The notes below the pieces were generated by a model. That model was given only the letters and a program-made list of their open reading frames with translations, was not told where the DNA came from and made no database searches. The position numbers were made by a program, and so were the translations under genes. DNA of 53,706 nt from Erysipelotrichaceae bacterium. Lineage in GTDB: Bacteria > Bacillota_I > Bacilli_A > Erysipelotrichales > Erysipelotrichaceae. Where the stretch lies: NCBI GenBank assembly GCA_017419165.1, contig JAFOLW010000042.1, forward strand, positions 1 through 53,706. Reading direction: 5' to 3'. Below, piece after piece: positions 42,287 to 50,554 of the stretch (positions are counted from its first letter, which is position 1; each line of letters opens with the position of its first letter).

Positions 42287-44191
42287 ATGCAGGATAAGTA
42301 CAGCAAGGCGAAAAAACTGGCCGACCGTTATATCCGTAAGGCCGTTCTGGAGGAAAGGTATCCTTATCTTCCCGACCTGGACGGCCGTCCGGGAATGAGC
42401 GATACCCTGTCGACCGTCGATCTCGGTCTCAAGGAGATCCCGATACAGCAGATCCGCGGGACCAAGACCAAAGGACGCCAGACGATGTTTTCCGGTGATT
42501 TCATGCCGGCGGCGGATGCCGGCAGCGAATTTGCCATGAAGTGGAGCACGGTCTACGATTACCAGACGGAAGTCGGCATCGACGATCCGATCGAAGTCTA
42601 TGAATATCTCCACGATTTTTATGTCGAAGAAGGAAACAAGCGGGTCTCGGTCATGAAATATCTGGGGGCTTTTTCGATCGCGGCAAGAGTCCGGCGTGTC
42701 ATTCCGGACAAAGAGACCCTGGAGGAACATCCGATCTATAAAGAGTTTCTGGAATTCTACAAGATCTGTCCGCTCTATGAGATCGATCTTCACGAAAAGA
42801 ACGCTTATCATAAGCTGATCCGTCTTTTGAAAAAACCGCAGGATGAGCGCTGGAGCGACAGAGATGTCTCGCGTCTGCGTTCCTGTTTCTATATCTTTCA
42901 AAGGAATTATCTGAAGGCGGGATATGATCCCGACCGCTGTGCGGACGGCTTCCTGACCTATCTTTCCGTATACGATTACGAAAAAATGTATTCCCTCTCT
43001 GACGGCTGGATCACTGCCCAGATCAAGGCACTGGACAAAGAACTGTCATTGAGCAAAGAAGACGATAAGATCAAAGTCCTGCCGAACCCCTCGGAAGAAC
43101 GGCCGAAGGTGATCGATGCGTTGGCTTTGAACCGGCTTCCTTTACTGAACGATGAGCATAAACTGCGCATCGGCTTCGTTTACGAAAACAATGTGACGGA
43201 TTCCTTCATCGATTTCGATCACGAACTCGGCAGACTGCAGGTGCAGGCGGATCTCAATGACAAGATCTTCACTTCAAAATATGAAGGCGCATCCGATGAG
43301 GTCTCAATGAAAGAGAAGATCAAAACCGCAAGTATGGAGAACGACGTCGTCTTCACGACTTCGCCGCTGCTTTTTGAAGAGACCTTCAGGGCGGCGATCC
43401 GCAACAAGGATATCAAGTACCTCAACCGTTCCGTCTACATGAAAAAGAACGCGGTGCGCACCTACGACGTGCGGATGTATGAACTGCAGTTTTTGCTGGG
43501 CGTCATCGCCGCGGCGCAGGCCAAAGACCACCAGATCGGTTATATCGCCGATGCCCCGTACTACGGTTCCGTCGCTTCGGTCAACGCCTTTGCGATCGGC
43601 GCTTCTCTGATCGATCCGGACTGCAGGGTGTGGCTGGGCTGGACGGAGAGCCTGGACAGCGACTGGCAGGACCAGATGCGCCGTATCGGCATCTCGACTT
43701 TCTGCGGGCCGCAGCATCCGGATTTTCACAAAGACGACTTACAGTTCGGTCTTTACATATTGAAAGAAGACGGGGCGTTCAACCTCGCCCAGCCGATCGT
43801 CAACTGGGGCGTCTATTATAAGAAGCTGATCTCCAGTATCCTGGACGGCAGCTATAACAGGGACTCCGCCAAAGACAAGGCGACCAATTACTGGTGGGGC
43901 TTGTCTTCGGGCGTGACCGATGTCAACGTTTCGCAAAGTGTTCCTTATCCGACCAGGAAGCTGGTCATGATGCTGAAAGAGGCGATGAAAAAGGAAGTCC
44001 TCGATCCGTTCGACGGCGAACTGCGGTCAAACGAGAAGGACATCAAAGGCCCTTACAGCGGCAGACTCAGCTTCGATCAGATCATCACGATGCGCTGGCT
44101 TTGCGACAATGTCATCGGCATCGTTCCAGAATACGGACAGCTGTCCGAAAAAGGCAAGCAGGTCTATGAAAAGACCGATACCGGTTCCTGA
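42287..44191 (+). CDS. Cytoplasmic protein with a ParB-like N-terminal segment and a BMP/Med-type ligand-binding domain
   Basis: A 634-residue protein without signal peptide or membrane segment. Residues about 50-130 (IPIQQIRGTKTKGRQTMF, then VEEGNKRVSVMKYLGA) resemble the ParB/Srx nucleotide-binding motif, where the E-G-N-K-R box binds CTP or ATP. Residues about 290-600 resemble BMP-family periplasmic binding domains (LRIGFVYENNVTDSF, IGYIADAPYYG, GGxx-type loops), normally found in secreted nucleoside-binding lipoproteins and in the cytoplasmic Med protein. The region between is helical. AAAGGAG lies 9 nt before the ATG. A cytoplasmic nucleoside or ligand sensor is the best guess. Confidence 0.68.
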   Translation: MQDKYSKAKKLADRYIRKAVLEERYPYLPDLDGRPGMSDTLSTVDLGLKEIPIQQIRGTKTKGRQTMFSGDFMPAADAGSEFAMKWSTVYDYQTEVGIDDPIEVYEYLHDFYVEEGNKRVSVMKYLGAFSIAARVRRVIPDKETLEEHPIYKEFLEFYKICPLYEIDLHEKNAYHKLIRLLKKPQDERWSDRDVSRLRSCFYIFQRNYLKAGYDPDRCADGFLTYLSVYDYEKMYSLSDGWITAQIKALDKELSLSKEDDKIKVLPNPSEERPKVIDALALNRLPLLNDEHKLRIGFVYENNVTDSFIDFDHELGRLQVQADLNDKIFTSKYEGASDEVSMKEKIKTASMENDVVFTTSPLLFEETFRAAIRNKDIKYLNRSVYMKKNAVRTYDVRMYELQFLLGVIAAAQAKDHQIGYIADAPYYGSVASVNAFAIGASLIDPDCRVWLGWTESLDSDWQDQMRRIGISTFCGPQHPDFHKDDLQFGLYILKEDGAFNLAQPIVNWGVYYKKLISSILDGSYNRDSAKDKATNYWWGLSSGVTDVNVSQSVPYPTRKLVMMLKEAMKKEVLDPFDGELRSNEKDIKGPYSGRLSFDQIITMRWLCDNVIGIVPEYGQLSEKGKQVYEKTDTGS

Positions 44192-44238
44192 TGTTTTGAC
44201 AGGTACGAAAGAAAAGATAGAGAAAATTATATTTCGGC

Positions 44239-44270
44239 AAAAGCTTCCTTGCGGGAGGCTTTTTCTTTTT
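44239..44270 (+). terminator. Terminator after the ParB-like/BMP-like gene
   Basis: AAAAGCTTCC pairs with GGAGGCTTTT (one G-U pair) across TTGCG and is followed by T-rich sequence. Confidence 0.78.
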
Positions 44271-44351
44271 GTGACCTCCCTGATCCGGTCGAGGAAACAG
44301 ACCGTATGGATCAAGACGAGCGATGCATGCGCTCTTGTTGCACAGTCAATA

Positions 44352-44357
44352 TATAAT
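44352..44357 (+). promoter_or_regulatory. -10 hexamer 7 nt before the phosphatase start codon
   Basis: A perfect TATAAT ends 7 nt before the ATG at 44365, so the expected transcription start is at or next to the A of the ATG. No ribosome site is visible in that gap. The mRNA may be leaderless. Confidence 0.45.
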
Positions 44358-44364
44358 AAAGATA

Positions 44365-47300
44365 ATGAAGAAAGTCCTTTTCAAATACCTTTCATTTCTG
44401 TGCCTGGTCCTGGTCTTTTTGTCCGGGGTGAGTGCACTGTGCCCGCAGAGGATCAGCGGTGACGATGAGTTCGACTATACGCAGATCGGCGGGAAACACA
44501 ACGGGGAACTCGGCGTTTATCCGATCTCCCAGGAGGAAGGGTATTCTTCCGTCCTTTACAACAATCTCAACGGACTTCCGACTTCGGAAGCCAACGATAT
44601 CGTACAGACTTACGACGGTTTCATCTGGATCGGCAGCTATGCCGGCCTCATCCGCTATGACGGCAACCGCTTCGAGAGGATGTACGTTACTGACGGGGTC
44701 ACCAACATCAAATGTCTGTTCGTCGACACCAAAGGACGTCTGTGGGCAGGGTCCAACGACAACGGACTCATCCTGCTGGACAACGGAAACATCACCCGCT
44801 GGGGTCTGGAAGACGGCCTGAAGTCGCTGTCGGTACGTTCGATCATCGAAGGAAGCGACGGAAAGATGTATGTCGCAACGACCGAAGGCATGGTCGTCGT
44901 CAACGAAGACATGACATTGTCCTATGTGGCGGACCTGCGCCTGCGCGATGCCTTCCTGCATGAACTTCGCATCGGCGCGGATGACCGCATCTACGCCGTC
45001 AGCAACTCCGGTGACATCTATGTCCTGAAAGACCAGCGCGTCGAACACTTCTACCGCTTCTCGCAAAGCGAATTCAAAGGCATCAACTGCATCCTGCCGG
45101 ATCCGGAAGATCCCGATCTGATCTATGTGGAGACGCAGGACGGTCAGGTCTATCACGACAGGCTCGACAGCGGCTTTATCGGCTGCGAGCCGATCGATAT
45201 CGCACCGCTCGACCAGGTGGAGACTTTCGAATATCTCGACGGCGACATCTGGATCTGCGCAAGGAACGGCGCCGGCGTCTTGAACGACAAAGGCTTCCGC
45301 GAACTGAAGAACGTCAAGATGAAGAACTCCGTCTGCCATATCATGACGGACTATTCGGGAAACCTCTGGTTCACTTCGACCAGAGAAGGCGTCATGAAGA
45401 TCGTCAAGAACCGCTTCAGCGATCTATTCGAACGCTATGAGCTTTCCGGCAGCGTCGTGAACAGTACCTGCATGTATGAAGGCGAACTGTTCATCGGTAC
45501 GGATACCGGTCTGACCGTGATCGGTGAAGACGGGCTTGCGGACAGCGTCCCGCTGAACAAAGAAGCTTACGTCTACGGCGAACGGCGAAGGACGAACGAT
45601 CTGATCGACCTTCTGCACAGCTGCCGTATCCGTTCCATCATCAAAGATTCCAAAGACCGCTTATGGATCTCGACCTGGCGGCGTTACGGTCTTTTGTGCT
45701 ATGACCACGGTGCGCTGACTTCTTACAGCGACCGGGACGGCCTGGCCAGCAATAACCTGCGGATCATCTATGAATGCAAAGACGGAAAGATCCTGGTCGC
45801 CGGCAACGGCGGTGCCAGCATGATCGTCGACGGCAAGGTCCATTCGATCTATTCGGAAAACGACAGAGTCGTCAATACCGACGTCCTGACCATCTGCGAA
45901 GGAGAAGACGGCGACGTCCTCCTGGGGACGGACGGCGACGGCATCTTCATCATCAACGAAGACGGGATGCGTCATATCGACCACAGGAACGGCCTGACTT
46001 CCGGCAACGTCATGCGCATCAAACCCGATCCGCAGAACGGTGTCTACTGGGTCATCACCGGGAACTCTTTGTGCTATCTTGACAAAAACTACGAACTGAC
46101 GACCGTCGACAAGTTCCCCTACTCCAACAATTTCGATATCTACAAGAACAGCAAGGACGAGCTCTGGATCCTCGCGAGCAACGGCATCTACGTATGCAAA
46201 GCCGAAGATGTCCTCTCCGGAAAGGATCTTAATCCGATCCATTACGGCATGTCGGACGGTCTGCCTTATATCGCGACCGCCAACTCCTACAGCGAGCTCA
46301 CGGAAGACGGCGACTTATATCTTGCCGGAACTTCCGGCGTGGCCAAGGTCAACATCGAAAGCGAATTCGAAAGGGTCGATGATCTTCTGTTCGGCGTCCC
46401 TTATATCGAAGCGGACGGCGAGACGGTCTATCCGGATGATGCCGGAAACTTCTATGTGCCGCATGACACCAAGAGGATCGCGGTCGCCGGCCGGGTCTAT
46501 ACCTACTCTCTGACGGCACCGCTGATCTCCTGCCGTCTGGACGGTTTCGATGAAGTCAACACAGTCGGCTATGCCAACGAGATCTTCCCGATCTACTATA
46601 CGAACCTGCCGGGCGGGACGTATCATTTCTTTATGGAGCTGCACAACTCCGCCAATGAGAACAGCATCGGAACGGCAGTGACGATCACCAAAGAAAAAGC
46701 CTTCTATGAACAGCTGTGGTTCTACCTCTATGCCGGTGCGGACTTCCTGCTTCTGCTGTATGCCGCATTCAGCAGATACGAGGACTACCGCGAAAAGAAG
46801 CTGGAAAAAAGACACAGGGAAGAAAGCGAGAAACAGCGGATCAACAACGAGCTCAAGCTCGGCAGCAGCATCCAGCAGGCGACCCTGCCGCATGTCTTCC
46901 CGCCGTTCCCGGACCGGAATGAATTTGAGCTTTACGCTTCGGCGAATCCGGCAAGAGAAGTCGGCGGCGATTTCTACGATTTCTTCTTCATCGACAAGGA
47001 TCATCTGTGCATGTTGATCGCGGATGTTTCCGGCAAAGGCATCCCGGGTGCCCTGTTCATGATGATCTCGAAAGCGATCTTAAACAACACGGCGATGTTC
47101 AACAAGTCACCGGCGAAGATCCTGACGATGGCCAACGAAGCGATCTGTGCCAACAACCAGGCGAAGATGTTCGTCACGGTATGGCTGGGCATCCTGGAAG
47201 TTTCGACCGGCAAGATGAAGGCTGCCAACGCCGGACACGAGTATCCGATCCTGAAAAAGCCGGACGGAAACTTCGAGATCGTCAAGGATAAACACGGTCT

Positions 47301-47607
47301 GGTCATCGGTGCGATCGAGAACTTCGTCTACCAGGAATACGACATGGATCTGCAGCCCGGAAGCAAGCTCTTCCTGTATACGGACGGCATTCCGGAAGCG
47401 ACCGACAAAGACAATAAGCTCTTCGGCATGGAGAGACTGGTCAAAGCGTTGAACGAAAAACCGGACGGTCACCCTCAGCAGCTGATGAACGACGTGCAGA
47501 AAGCGGTCGACCGGTTCGTGAAAGATGCGGAACAGTTCGATGACCTGACGATGATGTGCTTCGAATACATGGGCCCGAAAAAAGAAAAAGGCAAAAAGAA
47601 AAAATGA
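44365..47607 (+). CDS. Propeller-sensor SpoIIE-type serine phosphatase
   Basis: A 1080-residue membrane phosphatase. A signal/anchor segment (about 2-25) is followed by a long extracellular two-component-regulator propeller (about 50-690) of repeats such as FIWIGSYAGLIRYDG, RLWAGSNDNGL and DVLLGTDGDGIF. A Y_Y_Y-like beta-sandwich (about 695-775) and a membrane segment (about 781-800) lead through a coiled coil (REESEKQRINNE) to a PP2C-type SpoIIE domain (about 830-1070) with REVGGDFYDF, ADVSGKGIPGALFM and QFDDLTMM. Such proteins dephosphorylate anti-sigma antagonists after sensing an outside ligand. No anti-sigma partner is adjacent. The frame extends to 44323, but that start lies before the promoter. 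Confidence 0.88.
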   Translation: MKKVLFKYLSFLCLVLVFLSGVSALCPQRISGDDEFDYTQIGGKHNGELGVYPISQEEGYSSVLYNNLNGLPTSEANDIVQTYDGFIWIGSYAGLIRYDGNRFERMYVTDGVTNIKCLFVDTKGRLWAGSNDNGLILLDNGNITRWGLEDGLKSLSVRSIIEGSDGKMYVATTEGMVVVNEDMTLSYVADLRLRDAFLHELRIGADDRIYAVSNSGDIYVLKDQRVEHFYRFSQSEFKGINCILPDPEDPDLIYVETQDGQVYHDRLDSGFIGCEPIDIAPLDQVETFEYLDGDIWICARNGAGVLNDKGFRELKNVKMKNSVCHIMTDYSGNLWFTSTREGVMKIVKNRFSDLFERYELSGSVVNSTCMYEGELFIGTDTGLTVIGEDGLADSVPLNKEAYVYGERRRTNDLIDLLHSCRIRSIIKDSKDRLWISTWRRYGLLCYDHGALTSYSDRDGLASNNLRIIYECKDGKILVAGNGGASMIVDGKVHSIYSENDRVVNTDVLTICEGEDGDVLLGTDGDGIFIINEDGMRHIDHRNGLTSGNVMRIKPDPQNGVYWVITGNSLCYLDKNYELTTVDKFPYSNNFDIYKNSKDELWILASNGIYVCKAEDVLSGKDLNPIHYGMSDGLPYIATANSYSELTEDGDLYLAGTSGVAKVNIESEFERVDDLLFGVPYIEADGETVYPDDAGNFYVPHDTKRIAVAGRVYTYSLTAPLISCRLDGFDEVNTVGYANEIFPIYYTNLPGGTYHFFMELHNSANENSIGTAVTITKEKAFYEQLWFYLYAGADFLLLLYAAFSRYEDYREKKLEKRHREESEKQRINNELKLGSSIQQATLPHVFPPFPDRNEFELYASANPAREVGGDFYDFFFIDKDHLCMLIADVSGKGIPGALFMMISKAILNNTAMFNKSPAKILTMANEAICANNQAKMFVTVWLGILEVSTGKMKAANAGHEYPILKKPDGNFEIVKDKHGLVIGAIENFVYQEYDMDLQPGSKLFLYTDGIPEATDKDNKLFGMERLVKALNEKPDGHPQQLMNDVQKAVDRFVKDAEQFDDLTMMCFEYMGPKKEKGKKKK

Positions 47608-47623
47608 TCTTATAAAAGACTGC

Positions 47624-47660
47624 GAAAAAGCCGTTCGGTCATCCTCCGAACGGCTTTTTC
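47624..47660. terminator. Strong bidirectional terminator
   Basis: GAAAAAGCCGTTCGG and CCGAACGGCTTTTTC form a 15-bp perfect stem around TCATCCT. It serves the convergent phosphatase and SDR genes. Confidence 0.9.
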
Positions 47661-47708
47661 TGTAGATCTATAGGATCATTCTGCAAGAAACCCGTTAAAT
47701 GTTCAGAA

Positions 47709-48536
47709 CTACTCTGCTTTAAGATCGCTCAGATCGCGAGGATCCGGTGTCTGCCAAGGCATGTTGTTCTGATCGCCGCCGGTGTAACCGCCGTCGACGG
47801 TGACGATGGAACCGGTCATGAAGCGGGCAAGGTCACTTGCCAGGAACAGCGCCATGTAAGAGATCTCTTCCGGTCTTCCGAAACGTCCGATCGGAACAGC
47901 CTTCATGTTGATCTCGCGGACCTCTTTCGGCGCATTGGCGAAGATCTCGGTGTCGATGACGCCCGGACAGATCGCATTGACGGTGATATCGTGTTTCGCA
48001 TAGTCAAGAGCGCAGGACTTCGTCAGACCGACGACGGCGTGCTTGGAACCGTCATATAAGCCGAAGCATTCCGTGGCTTTCAGACCGGATGCGGAAGCGA
48101 TATTGATGATCGAACAGTCTCTTGAACCGGTGTCGAGCATCGCCTGAACGGCGTATTTCGTACCGGTGAAGACAGCGGTATAGTTGCTTTCGGTGATGCG
48201 GTTGAATTCCGCCAGATCATATTCATGCAGTGCTTTCAACGCCGGAGTGACACCTGCGTTGTTGACCATGACATGCAGCTTGCCGTACTTTTCGACAGCT
48301 GTCGCAACGAGCTTTTTGACGTCTTCTTCGTTGCGGACATCGCCCTGTACGAACGTAGCTTCACCGCCGTTTCTGACGATATCGTCAACGACTTTGGCAC
48401 CGCGTTCCGGATTCCTGCCGCCGATGACGACTTTCATGCCGTTGGCCGCAAAGGTCTTGGCGATCTCTCTGCCGATGCCGCTGGTCGCGCCGGTAATGAC
48501 GGCGATCTTTCCTTCAACACTTCTGAAATCAGTCAT
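47709..48536 (-). CDS. Short-chain dehydrogenase/reductase (SDR)
   Basis: A 275-residue classical SDR. Cofactor motif TGATSGIG, NNAGV, catalytic Ser in INIASASG and the YxxxK pair in YDGSKHAV are all present. The C-terminal end (VTVDGGYTGG) is typical of 3-oxoacyl-ACP-reductase-like or sugar/steroid dehydrogenases. The cofactor cannot be fixed with certainty; an Arg in GGRNPE after the second strand suggests NADP. It is divergent from a TetR regulator. AAAGGAG precedes the ATG. Confidence 0.9.
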   Translation of the reverse strand: MTDFRSVEGKIAVITGATSGIGREIAKTFAANGMKVVIGGRNPERGAKVVDDIVRNGGEATFVQGDVRNEEDVKKLVATAVEKYGKLHVMVNNAGVTPALKALHEYDLAEFNRITESNYTAVFTGTKYAVQAMLDTGSRDCSIINIASASGLKATECFGLYDGSKHAVVGLTKSCALDYAKHDITVNAICPGVIDTEIFANAPKEVREINMKAVPIGRFGRPEEISYMALFLASDLARFMTGSIVTVDGGYTGGDQNNMPWQTPDPRDLSDLKAE

Positions 48537-48558
48537 AGTATTCTCCTTTATTATTTTT

Positions 48559-48576
48559 TACCTGTGATCTCAGGTA
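48559..48576. promoter_or_regulatory. Candidate TetR operator between the SDR and regulator genes
   Basis: TACCTG and CAGGTA flank TGATCT as an 18-bp inverted repeat in the divergent gap, 23-40 nt before the SDR start. Size and position suit a TetR dimer site that would repress the SDR gene. It is a visual match only. Confidence 0.45.
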
Positions 48577-48685
48577 TCTTACTCTTTTATTTTGAGAACT
48601 TGACGGAAGCGAAGAAAGATACAAAAATGTAATTATGTAAGAAAACCGTACAGAATGCGGAAACTGTAAAAAACAGGAGAGACGA

Positions 48686-49255
48686 ATGAAAACAGACCGG
48701 ACGAAAGAATGGATCGCCGAAACGATGAAGAAGCTGATGGTCAATAAGAACATCGACAAGATCAGAGTCTCCGAGATCTGCAAAGAAGCCAGGATCGGCC
48801 GGCCGACGTTCTACTATCATTTCAAAGACAAGTATGATCTGGTCGCCTGGATCTTTTTTCAGAATGCTTTTGCGACCGATGTCATTTCGGTGGAGTCTGC
48901 CGCTTTCAGCATGAAAAAAATGAAAGAAGGCTTTATCTTCTACAAACGGGCATTCGAAGACATTTCGCAGAACTCCTTGTGGCGATATCTCCCCGAATAC
49001 TTCACGCAGAGATATACAAGGGAGGCGGAAGAGCTGCTCGGCGAAAAGATCACCGATCCTCAGCTGCTGTTCTCCATCCGCCTGTATTGCCACGGGGCTT
49101 CTTTTTTAGCCAGGGAGTGGATCCTGAAAGACGACAGCATGCCGGCAGAGACGATCGTGAAGTTCATGTTCGCTTCGATGCCGGAGGCACTGAAGAAGAT
49201 CTATTTCGGAAACGGCACGGCATCCGGGAAGGATGGCCGGACATCTTTTTCTTAA
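48686..49255 (+). CDS. TetR/AcrR-family transcriptional regulator
   Basis: A 189-residue regulator. The N-terminal helix-turn-helix (KIRVSEICKEARIGRPTFYYHFKDKYDL) is the TetR signature. The C-terminal ligand domain resembles the DhaS-like/TetR_C group, with an aromatic-rich middle (FIFYKRAFEDIS). AGGAG lies 8 nt before the ATG. Being divergent from the SDR gene, it most likely controls it and itself in response to an SDR substrate or product. Confidence 0.9.
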   Translation: MKTDRTKEWIAETMKKLMVNKNIDKIRVSEICKEARIGRPTFYYHFKDKYDLVAWIFFQNAFATDVISVESAAFSMKKMKEGFIFYKRAFEDISQNSLWRYLPEYFTQRYTREAEELLGEKITDPQLLFSIRLYCHGASFLAREWILKDDSMPAETIVKFMFASMPEALKKIYFGNGTASGKDGRTSFS

Positions 49256-49295
49256 GGATCAGGAAAGAAGTGAAAAATCGGACTGTTTGAAAGAT

Positions 49296-49301
49296 TATAA
49301 T
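49296..49301 (+). promoter_or_regulatory. -10 hexamer for the GAF-ABC operon
   Basis: TATAAT lies 31 nt before the ATG at 49333. No clear -35. Confidence 0.4.
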
Positions 49302-49332
49302 TGTATTGATAGACATTTAAAGGAATCAGGAT

Positions 49333-50553
49333 ATGGAAAACGATAAGAGATATACCAAAGCGACCTATGAGATCATGGAACATCTTCTCAATGTGGAAGA
49401 TATCGATGAGGCTCTCACTCTAGCCCTGCAGACGATCGTGAAGACCCTGGACGCTAAGGCCGGTGTGGTCTGGTACCTGGACAAGAAGAGCGAACGCTTA
49501 CACAGCGTGTTCCATATCGGGCCGGGCGATATTTCCAATACCAGCATCGAAAAAGGCATGGGCGTCGAAGGTGTCGTTACGGAGACCGGCAAGACGATCG
49601 CGATCGCCGATGCGGAAAACGATCCGCGCTTTTCGCCGACCGTCTTTGACGATCAGGGGTTCAAGACCAAGACGATGGTCTGCGTACCTTTGAACAACGC
49701 CAGAGAGACGATCGGCTGCATCGAGATCATCAACAGCAGTGACGGCAAGCCGTTTGAGGAAAAAGAAGTCGAACTGTGCGAACACATGGCCAACCTGGCG
49801 GCGTTCACCATCGATGAAAAAGGACTCGATGTCGACCTTGACGAAGACAAGAAAGTCTTGTTGAGCCTGCGCGACATCACCAAGGAGTATCCTTCCGGAG
49901 ACGGTTTCCTGCAGGTGCTCAAAGGGATCAATCTGGATGTCTTCGAACATGAATTCGTCGTCGTTTTAGGTGAATCAGGCTGCGGCAAGTCGACGATGAT
50001 GAACATCATCGGCGGCATGGATTATCTGACTTCCGGAACGCTGACCATCGAAGGAAGAGACTATTCCCATCCCAGCGATGCGCAGCTGACGGCGTTCCGC
50101 CGGGAATATGTCGGATTCATTTTCCAGTCCTATAATCTGATGCCCAACCTTTCGGCCATCGAAAACGTGCGTTTCATTTCCGAGATCGCAAAAGATCCGA
50201 TCTCACCGGAAGATGCGATCGCCAAAGTCGGACTCAGCGAGCGGGCGGACAACTACCCTTCTCAGCTCTCCGGCGGTCAGCAGCAGCGCGTATCCATTGC
50301 CCGGGCACTGGTCAAGAACCCGCGTCTCATCCTGGCGGATGAACCGACGGCCGCTCTGGACCTCAATACTTCAAGAGAAGTCCTGTCCGTCATACAGGAG
50401 ATCGTCAGAAAAAACAACACGACGGTCATGATGGTCACCCACAACCCGGAGATCGGCAAGATGGCCGATCGGGTCGTCCGGGTCTCCAACGGCCGCATCG
50501 CTTCCATCAAGCGCAACCTGCATCCGTTAGATGCCAAGGAGCTGTCCTGGTAA
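49333..50553 (+). CDS. GAF domain fused to a MacB/LolD-type ABC ATPase
   Basis: A 406-residue fusion. Residues about 10-165 form a GAF sensor domain (AGVVWYLDKKSERL, KGMGVEGVVTETGK, TMVCVPLNN, IGCIEIINSSDG). From about 172 on comes an ABC ATPase: Walker A GESGCGKST, Q-loop FQSYNLMP, signature LSGGQQQRVS, Walker B LILADEPTAALD and switch VTHNPE. This ATPase group pairs with FtsX-type permeases, and one begins 1 nt after this gene. AAAGGAA precedes the ATG. Placing a small-molecule sensor on the motor suggests the transporter's activity is set by a cytoplasmic ligand or redox signal. Confidence 0.88.
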   Translation: MENDKRYTKATYEIMEHLLNVEDIDEALTLALQTIVKTLDAKAGVVWYLDKKSERLHSVFHIGPGDISNTSIEKGMGVEGVVTETGKTIAIADAENDPRFSPTVFDDQGFKTKTMVCVPLNNARETIGCIEIINSSDGKPFEEKEVELCEHMANLAAFTIDEKGLDVDLDEDKKVLLSLRDITKEYPSGDGFLQVLKGINLDVFEHEFVVVLGESGCGKSTMMNIIGGMDYLTSGTLTIEGRDYSHPSDAQLTAFRREYVGFIFQSYNLMPNLSAIENVRFISEIAKDPISPEDAIAKVGLSERADNYPSQLSGGQQQRVSIARALVKNPRLILADEPTAALDLNTSREVLSVIQEIVRKNNTTVMMVTHNPEIGKMADRVVRVSNGRIASIKRNLHPLDAKELSW

Positions 50554-50554
50554 T

